Source: Flavobacterium tyrosinilyticum
GTDB taxonomy: Bacteria > Bacteroidota > Bacteroidia > Flavobacteriales > Flavobacteriaceae
Direction: 5' to 3'
Length of the DNA stretch: 64,000 nt
Assembly (NCBI RefSeq): GCF_023656565.1
Contig: NZ_JAMOKG010000003.1
Span: forward strand, 1,054,001-1,118,000
The notes beneath the pieces were generated by a model that saw nothing but the letters and a program-made list of their open reading frames with translations, did no database searches and was not told the origin of the DNA. Within the stretch, counting starts at the first letter, position 1, and each line of letters starts with the position of its first letter. The translations under genes were made by a program, and so were the position numbers. Below, piece after piece: positions 1-9,083 of this stretch.

Positions 1-141
1 ATGAGTTTATTTGTTCAGGTAGAAAATGCGCATCCTGTTTTTCAGGAAATTCTAGATACTTTTTTCTTTGGACATCTGGATCAGCTGACTTTAAATTTTA
101 CACAAAAAACTAGTGTCCTGCCAGACATAGCACTTTCTTAA
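1..141 (+). CDS. 3' end of an unidentified gene (partial)
   Basis: The frame is open from the first base of the window and closes at a TAA at 139-141, giving 46 residues that begin MSLFVQVENAHPVF and end in VLPDIALS. It is followed at once by a strong inverted repeat with a T-tract, as expected for the end of a real transcript. The ATG at base 1 may be internal, because the upstream sequence is not available. I do not recognise the family. It is convergent with the dsbD-like gene. Confidence 0.45.
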   Translation: MSLFVQVENAHPVFQEILDTFFFGHLDQLTLNFTQKTSVLPDIALS

Positions 142-154
142 TATTCTTAGGACA

Positions 155-188
155 AAAAAGGGAATAGCTCGTAAACTATTCCCTTTTT
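155..188. terminator. bidirectional intrinsic terminator
   Basis: A perfect 13-bp inverted repeat (AAAAAGGGAATAG at 155-167 and its complement at 176-188) has an 8-nt loop, with A residues on one side and T residues on the other. It lies between two convergent genes and can serve both. Confidence 0.85.
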
Positions 189-229
189 GATTAACAACAT
201 AATTATAAATAAAGTACAAATCCTGAACT

Positions 230-2272
230 TTAGCTTTTCTCAAAATTAGAAACCCCTTTTTTAAGCCAGTTCAAATATTCTTCGATATCTGGATTATAAG
301 CAGACGTTTCATTGAGCGTTTCTCCATTATGATCTACCAAAACATAAAATGGTTGCGCATTGGTTTTGTAAGTCAGTGTTTGAAATTCGCTCCATTTCTG
401 ACCAATGTATTTTAATTTTTTTCCTGTTAGTTTAGAGGTAGTCTGTTCGTGCGGATTTAGTTCTCGTTTATCGTCTACATAAAGTGAAATTAAAACCAAA
501 TCGCCTTTTAAGATCTTCTGCACTTTTTCATCAGACCAAACATTGTCCTCCATTTTACGGCAGTTTACACACGCGTGACCTGTGAAATCTATCATAACTG
601 GTTTTCCGATTTTTTTGGCATATTGCATTCCTAAATCATAATCAGTAAAAGCCATAATGTTATGCGGACCAAGTTCTGCTCCTTCTGGCAGATTTTGCGT
701 TATTTCTTTTGAACTGGAATTATTCAATCCATTTGGAATTTCGCTGTAATGCATCGGTGGCGGAAAACCGCTAATCATTTTAAGAGGCGCTCCCCAGATT
801 CCAGGAATCAGATAAATGGTAAAAGCCAAAACCAAAACACCCAATCCAAGTCTTCCCACACTTATATTGGAAACCGGACTATCATGCGGCAATTGGATTT
901 TTCCAAACAAATAAAAAGCCAGCGTTCCGAAAATGGCAATCCAAATTGCTAGAAAAGTTTCTCTTTCCAACCAATGCAATTGCAGAACCAAATCGGCATT
1001 GGAAAGGAATTTGAAAGCAAGAGCCATTTCCAGAAATCCTAAAAATACTTTTACAGAATTTAACCATCCTCCCGATTTTGGAAGCGAATTTAGCCAACCT
1101 GGAAAAGCGGCAAATAAAGTAAAAGGCAAAGCCAAAGCCAGAGAAAAACCAAACATTCCGACAAATGGCGCAATTCCGCCTCGCGAAGCAGCTTCGACCA
1201 ATAAAGTGCCAACGATTGGTCCCGTACAAGAAAAAGAAACAATTGCAAGCGCCAAAGCCATAAACAATATTCCGACGATTCCCCCTCTATCGGCTTGCGA
1301 ATCAACTTTGTTTGCCCATGCATTGGGAAGCATGATTTCGAAAGCGCCCAAAAATGAAAATGCAAAAATCATTAAAAGCACAAAAAATACAAGATTGAAC
1401 CAAACATTTGTAGAAAGCGCATTAAGCGAATCTGCTCCAAAAATCCAAGTTACAACAGCTCCCAAAAAGATGTAAATGGCAATAATCGCAATTCCGTAAA
1501 AAACGGCTTTTCGTATTCCTTGCGATTTGGTTTTACTCTGTTTGGTAAAAAAACTCACCGTCATCGGAATCATCGGAAAAACGCAAGGTGTTAGCAAGGC
1601 CGCAAATCCAGAGAAAAATGACAGCAAAAAAATCGTCCATAAACTTCTTGATTCTGTTTTTGGTTCTCTTTTTCTAATTTCTTTTTGAGATGTTTTTGTT
1701 ATTTCTGCAGCAAGAACTTCTTCTGTTTTTTCTTTTATTTCGGTAACCGAAGAATCTATTACTTCTGTTTTTGTTTCTGTTTTAGCTGCCGTTTCTATTA
1801 AAGTTTTCGCTTTCGCGGAAGGACTCATGACAAACTCCAATTCATCTGAACTTGGTGGAAGGCAGTTTTCATCATTACAAATCATAAATTCAACTTCAGC
1901 ATTGATTTTAAAAGGTTTAGATGAAAGTATTTTAACGCGCTGTCTAAAAGTAGTCTCTTTTTCAAAAAACTTAATCTGCATTTTAAAAACAGGATCGTTA
2001 ACCGTTTTTCCTTTTTCTTCTTTTACAGCATCAGTCAACTGAAAATCTGCGCTTTTTATAAAATTAAAACGCGTTGGAATCGGTCCTCCGTCTGCAACTT
2101 CTTGACTGTACAAATGCCAGCCTGACTCTATAATGGCTTTTGCCTGCAATTCGTATTCAGTATCGGAAATTTTCTCAACACTGGTTTTCCATTTTATGGG
2201 GTTGTATATCTGAGCCTTTACGAATATGGAAAACAGCAGGAAAAAGCCCAGTAAAAAAATATTCTTTTTCAT
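230..2272 (-). CDS. dsbD: DsbD-like thiol:disulfide interchange protein
   Basis: This 680-residue protein should carry electrons from cytoplasmic thioredoxin across the inner membrane to periplasmic reductases. A signal peptide (about 1-20) is followed by a periplasmic DsbD-alpha-like domain with a cysteine pair at about C132/C137 (MICNDENCLPP). A low-complexity Lys/Glu/Thr linker (about 155-208) leads to a multi-helix membrane core with the expected cysteines at about C230 (LTPCVFPMIP) and C349 (SFSCTGPIVG). The C-terminal thioredoxin-like domain has CVNC at 568-571. Domain order and length match full DsbD. It is the last gene on the minus strand after the M16 peptidase, 143 bp away, so it may have its own promoter. 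Electron delivery to the three upstream thioredoxin-like or protease genes is an inference from position. Confidence 0.93.
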   Translation of the reverse strand: MKKNIFLLGFFLLFSIFVKAQIYNPIKWKTSVEKISDTEYELQAKAIIESGWHLYSQEVADGGPIPTRFNFIKSADFQLTDAVKEEKGKTVNDPVFKMQIKFFEKETTFRQRVKILSSKPFKINAEVEFMICNDENCLPPSSDELEFVMSPSAKAKTLIETAAKTETKTEVIDSSVTEIKEKTEEVLAAEITKTSQKEIRKREPKTESRSLWTIFLLSFFSGFAALLTPCVFPMIPMTVSFFTKQSKTKSQGIRKAVFYGIAIIAIYIFLGAVVTWIFGADSLNALSTNVWFNLVFFVLLMIFAFSFLGAFEIMLPNAWANKVDSQADRGGIVGILFMALALAIVSFSCTGPIVGTLLVEAASRGGIAPFVGMFGFSLALALPFTLFAAFPGWLNSLPKSGGWLNSVKVFLGFLEMALAFKFLSNADLVLQLHWLERETFLAIWIAIFGTLAFYLFGKIQLPHDSPVSNISVGRLGLGVLVLAFTIYLIPGIWGAPLKMISGFPPPMHYSEIPNGLNNSSSKEITQNLPEGAELGPHNIMAFTDYDLGMQYAKKIGKPVMIDFTGHACVNCRKMEDNVWSDEKVQKILKGDLVLISLYVDDKRELNPHEQTTSKLTGKKLKYIGQKWSEFQTLTYKTNAQPFYVLVDHNGETLNETSAYNPDIEEYLNWLKKGVSNFEKS

Positions 2273-2415
2273 GGGTAAAAATCTTTAGAAAGAGGGTTGA
2301 ATAGCAAAAAACAACCCTCTCGGTAATCCGCTATACAAACTAAATTGCTTACTAATTCAAAATAATTATTTGATAGGGAAATACAAATTAAACTCTAGTA
2401 AATAAAGGGGTCAGA

Positions 2416-5232
2416 TTATTTTAATGGTTTAAAAACGACTTCATAAGAATCTGCTTTGTTCAAAAATGAATTAGCAAATTCCTGAATGTCTTTGGCTGTG
2501 ATGCTTTTTACAATATCAACATAAGTTGCAGGGTCATTCATATCGTAAGCATTCTCAAAATAATTATAAATCAAGTTCATGCTATAACTATTGAAGTTTT
2601 TGCTGTCTTCTCTAGATTTCAAATAGTTTGTTCTTGTTTTCTCAATATCTTCAGCGGCGATTTCTCCCTTCTTGATTTTATCAATTTCCTGATACACAAT
2701 TGGCAGTAAATGTTCCACTTTATCAGCATCGCAATCAAAATTAATCTGAAGATTTGCCTTTGAAATTGGAAGTTTATCTATGCTTCCTCTTACTTGTGCA
2801 CCGTAAGTTCCGCCTTCTTTTTCGCGAAGACTTTCTGTATAACGCAAAGTCAGCACATCACTTAAATACGAAATCAAAATTCTGTTTTTTTGCGAAAAAG
2901 CAATATCTTTTAAAAAGGCAATTCGAACAGAACTTTTTGGAGTTTCCATTTTGATGAAAACATCTCTATCAATTTTATTTGATGTCCATTTCGGAATCTC
3001 TGTTTTAAATTTTTCTTTACGTTTAACTCCATTTATACTCGCAATATATTTTTCTAACAAAGGTTTTAAAACTTCTGGCGTAACATCTCCAACAATATAA
3101 AATTCAAAATTTGAAACATCTGCAAAACGATCCAAATAGAAAACTTTCATTTTATCAAAAGATAAATCGTTGATAAATTTTTGATTCAATGGCAGTACTC
3201 TTGGATTGTTTTTCCCGTAAACCACATCCATTAAACTGTCTCCCATTTTTGCATTAATATCATTTGCTCTGTTTTTAAGCGAATTTTCTAATCTTTGCTT
3301 CATAAGCGCATACATCTGATTATCAAATCTTGGCTGCACAAAACGCAAATGAACCAATTGCATCATTGTTTCGATATCTTTTGCATTTGCCCATGCCGTA
3401 ACTGTCTCTTTCAACGAGGCTACATCTACAGAAGAGCCAGCAATTTTTCCCTTTAAAACTTTTGTCAAATCAACATTTGACAGCTCACCAACTCCAGACA
3501 TTAGAGCTAATTCGCTTGCGCGACTAACTGATGGTAAGTCTTGAGTTTCGTACAAAGAAGATCCTCCAAAACTTTCCGCTTTCAAATCTACTCGCTTCTT
3601 GTTTTTATCGGCAAATTTATAATGCACTTTTACGCCATTGCTCAATACAAAAGTGGTAGCATCAATTGCCGTTTCTTTTTTCTCTGAAACAATTTTTCCT
3701 GAATTGATTTTCAGGTTTCCTAAAAGTGTTTTTCCTTCAAAAGTATCTACATAAGGCTGTAACGATGCATCGTTTTCGGCTTTCTGAATAATATCAAAAG
3801 CTTTTTCCTGAGTTAAGTTACTTTCGTTTTCTACACCCGTAACCGTTACAACGCGGTTTTGCGCCGTATATAATTTACTGATTTGTTCTTGAAGAATTTT
3901 AGTGTCAACATTTTTCAAAATGTTTTTTATCATTTCAAATTCTGCTTTTGGATCGGCAATAACTTCGTGACTTAGATAATCCTCTTTTACCATTCCGATA
4001 ACATCCTTATGCGAAATCTCATTTAGTTTTTCTAAATAATTTTCGTAACCCGAAATGTTTTCTGCAACAGCCCTTTCAATTTCTCCTTTAGAAAAACCAA
4101 ATTTGTAAGCTCTAACCCATTCATTCATGACCATTGCAAAAGCTTCGGCTTGTTTTTCTGGTTTTGGAGAAACGTTCAAAATCCAGATATCATTCAAACG
4201 AGTATAGTTTTGATAACCAATTGATGCACTTTTAAATGGGCATTCTTGTTTCTGCGCCATTTCTACCAAACGATTATTTAAGATAGAAAAAGCAAGGCTT
4301 CTTTGGGTAGATTTTTCTAATTCGGCACAAGTATTAGTTGATTTTTCAGCCGTATGACGAATCATATAACTAATATTTGAAGCCGAAATTTCCTTGTCTA
4401 AAGCCAGTTTAAAAGTTGGTTCTGTTCTTTCTGGAATAGCGATTTCAAAACGTTTTTTAGGATTTACTGGTGTCGGAATATCTGCAAAAAGTTTCTTGAT
4501 TTTGGCTTCAATATCGTCTGCATTGATATCTCCTACAATTGCGATTGCCTGCAAATCTGGACGATACCAATCTTTATAAAAATCTTTTAAAACTTGATAT
4601 TTAAAGTTTTTAACGATTTCCATATCACCAATCGGCATGCGGTCTGCATAAAGCGAATTGTTATAATAATACGGTGCCAACTGATTGTAGATTCTCGCTC
4701 TTGCATTTTGTCTCGTACGCCATTCTTCGGTAATTACACCGCGCTCAGCATCGATTTCTTCATTCGTCAGAGATAAAAAATTAGACCAATCGTGCAAAAC
4801 CAGTAAACAGGTATCTACTACTCCGCCATCTTTTGACGGAATATTGTCTAAGTTGTAAACGGTTTCGTCTGTACTTGTATAAGCGTTGATATTTCTTCCG
4901 AAAACCGCTCCTTGTTTTTGAAGCGTATTTAAAATTCCCTTTCCTTCAAAATTTTTAGTTCCGTTAAATGCCATGTGCTCCAGAAAATGCGCCAGACCTT
5001 TCTGCTGATCGTTTTCTAGAATAGAACCCACGTTCTGAATAATGTAATAACTTGCCGTATTTTTATTGACATCTGTCGGATAAATATAATACGTCATTCC
5101 GTTTGGCAGTACTCCTTTTTTTATTTTTTGGTTGACTGAAATTGGGTCGCTTGCTTTAAAGTTTTGCGCTTGCGCGAAAGTCAAACTTCCAATAAAAAAG
5201 AGTAAAACTGATATTTTTTTGCTGTATTTCAT
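2416..5232 (-). CDS. M16 family zinc metallopeptidase (PqqL/insulinase-like)
   Basis: The 938-residue protein has a signal peptide (about 1-22) and the inverted zinc motif HxxEH of family M16 at residues 82-86 (HFLEH). A downstream acidic cluster (ERGVITEE, about 163-170) should supply the third metal ligand. Its length fits a two-module M16 protein with an active N-terminal half and an inactive C-terminal half. It probably acts in the periplasm on peptides. The stop codon of the upstream TlpA-like gene lies only 11 bp before this start, so the two are probably cotranscribed. Within the SusC/SusD locus it could trim imported peptides. The substrate is unknown. Confidence 0.92.
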   Translation of the reverse strand: MKYSKKISVLLFFIGSLTFAQAQNFKASDPISVNQKIKKGVLPNGMTYYIYPTDVNKNTASYYIIQNVGSILENDQQKGLAHFLEHMAFNGTKNFEGKGILNTLQKQGAVFGRNINAYTSTDETVYNLDNIPSKDGGVVDTCLLVLHDWSNFLSLTNEEIDAERGVITEEWRTRQNARARIYNQLAPYYYNNSLYADRMPIGDMEIVKNFKYQVLKDFYKDWYRPDLQAIAIVGDINADDIEAKIKKLFADIPTPVNPKKRFEIAIPERTEPTFKLALDKEISASNISYMIRHTAEKSTNTCAELEKSTQRSLAFSILNNRLVEMAQKQECPFKSASIGYQNYTRLNDIWILNVSPKPEKQAEAFAMVMNEWVRAYKFGFSKGEIERAVAENISGYENYLEKLNEISHKDVIGMVKEDYLSHEVIADPKAEFEMIKNILKNVDTKILQEQISKLYTAQNRVVTVTGVENESNLTQEKAFDIIQKAENDASLQPYVDTFEGKTLLGNLKINSGKIVSEKKETAIDATTFVLSNGVKVHYKFADKNKKRVDLKAESFGGSSLYETQDLPSVSRASELALMSGVGELSNVDLTKVLKGKIAGSSVDVASLKETVTAWANAKDIETMMQLVHLRFVQPRFDNQMYALMKQRLENSLKNRANDINAKMGDSLMDVVYGKNNPRVLPLNQKFINDLSFDKMKVFYLDRFADVSNFEFYIVGDVTPEVLKPLLEKYIASINGVKRKEKFKTEIPKWTSNKIDRDVFIKMETPKSSVRIAFLKDIAFSQKNRILISYLSDVLTLRYTESLREKEGGTYGAQVRGSIDKLPISKANLQINFDCDADKVEHLLPIVYQEIDKIKKGEIAAEDIEKTRTNYLKSREDSKNFNSYSMNLIYNYFENAYDMNDPATYVDIVKSITAKDIQEFANSFLNKADSYEVVFKPLK

Positions 5233-5243
5233 AAAGCTATTAA

Positions 5244-6626
5244 TTAACCTTTCAATAATTTATCCAGCTGTACTCGCAACTCTGGATTTGACGGACGAAG
5301 TGCATCTGCATTGATGATGTTTCCTTTTGGATCAAACAATAAAAATCTCGGAATGGCATTTACATCATAATTTTTTGCCACATCAGAACCAAAATCTTTA
5401 TCGGCCATTAACTGAATTCCTTTTAATTGTTCTTTGGTAACATAATCTTTCCATTTTTGAGCATCTTTTGGTTTATCTAACGAAAGACTTACAAAAACAA
5501 TATTTTTTCCGTGATAATCTTCTTCGATTTTTTTCATGTGAGGAATCTCTGCTTTACAAGGTCCGCACCAAGTTGCCCATAAATCGATGTAAACAAATTT
5601 ACCTTTAAAATCTGAAAACGAAACCGCTTTATCGTTAATGTCTTTATATGTAAAATCTAATCCTTTCTGACCAACGTTTTTATGCAATACTTTTTCATAT
5701 TCTAACAAAAATGCTTTGCTATTATCAGAAATCATAAACGGTTTTATGCTTGGTGCGATTTTTTCGTATTCTTCAATTTTCATTCTTGAATTTGCAACTG
5801 CATCACGTAAATAAACATCTTTTAAAGCAGGATCTGTAATATGGGTAATTGCTTCAGTTAAATCTAAACGTTTTGGTGCATCACCAGAATTCATAGTTAC
5901 ATAAAAGAAATAATTTGACATTAAAGAAACGCCGTTTTGCAATTTTAGTAAATCTGGATCTGTAAACTTTTTGTCTGTCTGCCATGTTTTGATTACTGCT
6001 GGACGATCGTCTTTGTCTGGAAATGCTGTTCTTGGCATTCTGAAAAAAGTATAAGTCAATTCTTCAACATCTGTTGCAACGGCCAATTTTAATAACTTAT
6101 TAAAGTTAGCATCTTTCGTTTTTATTGATTTTGAAAATTCTTCTGCTTTAGCCACACCTTTATCAATGAAAGGATAAAATTCTACATAGGTTTCATTTCC
6201 GCCCAATCTCGCGAAAGGCGCAAAATCGTTGTAGATTTCATTTGCTTTTTGAACTAAAACATTTTGTCCGACATTTTTCCCGCTCAAAACATAATTCGTT
6301 TTATTGATTACAAGATTGATGTCTAATTTTGGTTCTAAATACAAGCGGATTAATTGGTTTCTGCTTTTAAATTGCCCGTAATCGATATAATAAAAGCCAG
6401 CAGCTGAAACTGGTGTCATAAAGCCGAATTCCCCCAGCGAATTAACTTTTGCGGTAGCAGCAGCGACTGGCTTTCCATCTTCAACATTGTAGAGTGTGAC
6501 TTCTTTTGTTTTTAAATCTGGAATCGAAATTGTTCCTTTAATTACTGCATATTCTGAAAGGTTGGCAGCAAAACTCATTTGAACCGTGATAAAGGTCAAA
6601 ATGAAATAAAAAATGTGTTTTTTCAT
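5244..6626 (-). CDS. TlpA-like thiol-disulfide oxidoreductase with N-terminal DUF4369-like domain
   Basis: This 460-residue protein has a signal peptide (about 1-20), an N-terminal beta-rich region like DUF4369 (about 25-120), a helical middle, and a C-terminal thioredoxin fold with WCGPC (cysteines about 354 and 357). The Bacteroidota TlpA/ResA-like family reduces periplasmic disulfides and usually takes electrons from DsbD-type proteins. It lies 26 bp downstream of the aspartyl protease gene and 11 bp upstream of the M16 peptidase gene, consistent with one operon. The N-terminal domain assignment rests on general similarity and is less certain than the redox motif. Confidence 0.9.
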   Translation of the reverse strand: MKKHIFYFILTFITVQMSFAANLSEYAVIKGTISIPDLKTKEVTLYNVEDGKPVAAATAKVNSLGEFGFMTPVSAAGFYYIDYGQFKSRNQLIRLYLEPKLDINLVINKTNYVLSGKNVGQNVLVQKANEIYNDFAPFARLGGNETYVEFYPFIDKGVAKAEEFSKSIKTKDANFNKLLKLAVATDVEELTYTFFRMPRTAFPDKDDRPAVIKTWQTDKKFTDPDLLKLQNGVSLMSNYFFYVTMNSGDAPKRLDLTEAITHITDPALKDVYLRDAVANSRMKIEEYEKIAPSIKPFMISDNSKAFLLEYEKVLHKNVGQKGLDFTYKDINDKAVSFSDFKGKFVYIDLWATWCGPCKAEIPHMKKIEEDYHGKNIVFVSLSLDKPKDAQKWKDYVTKEQLKGIQLMADKDFGSDVAKNYDVNAIPRFLLFDPKGNIINADALRPSNPELRVQLDKLLKG

Positions 6627-6652
6627 TGTTTCTTTGTTTTTGGATTGATATT

Positions 6653-8125
6653 TTAAATTGAAATTCGCATCGATTGATCGCCTTGTTCTATAATAAAATC
6701 TTTACTTTCTTTGGTTTCTTTCAGCTTTTTAAGATTTTCAGAATTCAATAAATCTTTGGCTTCAAAATCATTGATTTGTGTGACTTTGGCGCCAATTTTG
6801 ACTTTCTTCAAATCTTCATTTTCCTGATCGATAATTCTTTTTACTAGAAGATTCTGGTTTTCGTCAAAATCTAATTCCAGTCCGCTTAAATAGAAAGATG
6901 GTATTTTTTTGAAATTTTTATTGGGTTCGAGATAAGCGGTTTTATGCAACAAATCGATTGTAAAATTGAAACGTTTTATTAAATCGATTCCGAGAGAACC
7001 ATCGGCGTAAGCCCAGTTTTTATTGGCTTCTTCATATTCCTGCAAAGCAATTGTTACGTTCGGAAAATTATTCCCATTTATGGCAACATTTGGAATGGCT
7101 CCTCCTACAATTTTGGTTTGTTTTCCCAGACTGTAATTCACAGATGTATATTCGGTTTTTAAGCTTGCCTCTAGATTATTTTTATGATTGAAAGGTCCAT
7201 AAGCAATTAAATCATAACCCGCTCCAGTATCAAAAGTGAAACTGCCTTCGACTGTTTTCTTATCTTCAAAAGTCAGATTCATTTTTACTACCGGAAGTCC
7301 CGATTTATAATCAAAAACCAATGGCTTTGCTTTTCCCCAATACGTAAAATTTCCAAAATTGTATAAGTCAATCGTCATGGTATCAAAATTGACAGAAGTG
7401 ATAAAATTGCGAAGCAGATTCGCACCAAACAATCCGTCGTAAATCCCATGTTTCGGAAAAATAACCAAGCCTTGATTTTTCAGAACTTGATTACCAATAT
7501 AAATGGTATTGTCTGCCGAATACTGCACTTGCTGACTTCCGCCAACTACAGAAGCCGATTTACTTTTGGTAACCACAACTCCCGCTTTGTACGCGCTGTC
7601 TGGATTGAGCGCCATTCCGTCGGCGCCCGTATCAAAAAGCATTAAAAACTCACGATCGGCTTTATTTAGTTTTATTTTTATGGCGATTCCGTTTTCGATA
7701 ATTTCAAATGGAATACTTGCTACTTCTTTTACTTGCGCGTGTCGATCCACTTTATACAAACCATCAAAAAAAGTCACGTATAGCATTTTATTTTCTGAAT
7801 TGAAAACAATTTGAGACGGCTTTTTCTCCTTTCCTTTAAAACAGAAATCTACCAAGACGAAAGTTTCATTTTTAATCGCCACAGATTTTCCAATCTGAAT
7901 GGAATCTAAAGCCGGAAATGCTTTAAAAATACCGTTCAGATAAAATTCGTTTGAAGAAGAATCTCCAACGCCAACTGTAAATTGTGGCGCTAGAAGATCT
8001 TTTATTTCTTGATAACTTTTATTCTGAAAGGCTTTTTCGAAAGTTTTAATAGATTTCTGAATACTGTTTTGAGCATAAATTGAGCTTTCAAAAATCAATA
8101 TTAAAAGCAGGAATATCTTTTTCAT
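6653..8125 (-). CDS. retropepsin-like aspartyl protease with two DTGA lobes and PDZ-like C terminus
   Basis: The 490-residue secreted protein has a signal peptide (about 1-18). It carries two retropepsin-type motifs, FDTGADG at about 164-170 and FDTGAGY at about 298-304. Each is followed by a Gly-rich flap partner (DGLFGANLL near 230 and DGSLGIDLI further on), so the chain contains both lobes of an aspartyl protease. The final 70 residues, with GAKVTQIND, look like a PDZ domain. An N-terminal region (about 20-130) resembles small alpha/beta domains found in secreted Bacteroidota proteins. The gene follows the thioredoxin-like gene by 6 bp. A protease role on imported or periplasmic protein is inferred from motifs and neighbours. 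Confidence 0.87.
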   Translation of the reverse strand: MKKIFLLLILIFESSIYAQNSIQKSIKTFEKAFQNKSYQEIKDLLAPQFTVGVGDSSSNEFYLNGIFKAFPALDSIQIGKSVAIKNETFVLVDFCFKGKEKKPSQIVFNSENKMLYVTFFDGLYKVDRHAQVKEVASIPFEIIENGIAIKIKLNKADREFLMLFDTGADGMALNPDSAYKAGVVVTKSKSASVVGGSQQVQYSADNTIYIGNQVLKNQGLVIFPKHGIYDGLFGANLLRNFITSVNFDTMTIDLYNFGNFTYWGKAKPLVFDYKSGLPVVKMNLTFEDKKTVEGSFTFDTGAGYDLIAYGPFNHKNNLEASLKTEYTSVNYSLGKQTKIVGGAIPNVAINGNNFPNVTIALQEYEEANKNWAYADGSLGIDLIKRFNFTIDLLHKTAYLEPNKNFKKIPSFYLSGLELDFDENQNLLVKRIIDQENEDLKKVKIGAKVTQINDFEAKDLLNSENLKKLKETKESKDFIIEQGDQSMRISI

Positions 8126-8131
8126 TTCGGT

Positions 8132-9001
8132 TTACTTTTGTACCGTATTTGGTTTCACTACCACTTTTTCTACTCCGAAATCTTTCAATAGAATGCCTGA
8201 ATATTTTGTAAATTCTTCTGGCGTATAAAGTTCTTTTGAATCATTTACTAATGCTGTAAATCCTTTCAAATCATTCTTTTTTTCGAACTCTTTTTTCTTG
8301 CGCTGTAATATGGTAAATACATGGCTGTTAACGCTCCATTTTCCGTAATCTGCTGCTAATTTTTTACTGGCAAAAAGAAACGGATCGTCATATTGTTTCC
8401 CTACTCTTAATCCGGTAATGATTACAAAAGAAATCTCTTCAGAAGCGGCTGCAGATTTCAAATACGTATCGATAACTTCAAATGGTACGTTTCTTTTTCC
8501 GTCTAAATAGGCTTGTTTGTAAAAATCAGGATACTCTTTTTCTTGAATTTCTGGACTGTACTTTTTAAAGATTCCTTTTTTGGCCGCTTCTTTCGCGTTT
8601 TGAAGCAAGGTTGTAAATTGCTCTACGTCATGAAAACCGCCTGCAATGTCAATTATTTTTCCATCAGAATTCATCAATAAAAAAGTTGGAAAACCAGTAA
8701 CGCCATATTTCATGCATAGCTTTTTACCGATTTCTTCTTTTAAAATATCCGATTTGAAGGTCACAAAATCAGCATTTAAAACTGCTGCAACTTTTGGATC
8801 TGGAAATACTTCTTTGTCCATTTGTGCACAGGGCATACAGCCTGTAAAATACAAATCGACAAAGATTAATTTTTTCTCTGTTTGTGCTTGTTTTTTAGCT
8901 TGTTCCCAACTTTCTTGAGTGGATTGCGCTTGTGCTTTTAAGGCAATAGATGGACAGGCAAGCAGCAAAACTGCGCTTGCGATTTTAATAAATCGTTTCA
9001 T
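8132..9001 (-). CDS. secreted thioredoxin-family protein (CMPC active site)
   Basis: The 289-residue protein has a signal peptide (about 1-24), then a thioredoxin fold with the active-site motif GCMPC (cysteines 55 and 58) and the expected cis-proline segment GFPTFLL. The C-terminal 150 residues are helical and of unknown function. The fold resembles the DUF255/thioredoxin_7 group of periplasmic reductases. It opens the second half of the gene cluster (thioredoxin, aspartyl protease, TlpA, M16 peptidase). An 82-bp gap with a hairpin separates it from the lipoprotein gene upstream. Confidence 0.88.
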   Translation of the reverse strand: MKRFIKIASAVLLLACPSIALKAQAQSTQESWEQAKKQAQTEKKLIFVDLYFTGCMPCAQMDKEVFPDPKVAAVLNADFVTFKSDILKEEIGKKLCMKYGVTGFPTFLLMNSDGKIIDIAGGFHDVEQFTTLLQNAKEAAKKGIFKKYSPEIQEKEYPDFYKQAYLDGKRNVPFEVIDTYLKSAAASEEISFVIITGLRVGKQYDDPFLFASKKLAADYGKWSVNSHVFTILQRKKKEFEKKNDLKGFTALVNDSKELYTPEEFTKYSGILLKDFGVEKVVVKPNTVQK

Positions 9002-9018
9002 AAAATGTGGTTTTTAGA

Positions 9019-9060
9019 AACCGAATGAAGAATGAGATTTATACTTCATTCGGTTTTATT
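9019..9060. terminator. hairpin inside the SusCD gene cluster
   Basis: AACCGAATGAAG (9019-9030) pairs perfectly with 9044-9055. The longer T-tract lies on the plus strand, and on the minus strand, the direction of the operon, the hairpin is followed only by a short TTTCT. It may be a partial terminator or an mRNA-processing or stability hairpin that sets different expression for the transport genes and the protease/redox genes. Confidence 0.5.
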
Positions 9061-9083
9061 TTTAGATTTTTAACTTCCTATCA

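Noticed and set aside
933..1475. Long plus-strand frame opposite dsbD
   Set aside because: It is the antisense shadow of the DsbD membrane core. Composition is unlike a protein, and no start signal is seen.
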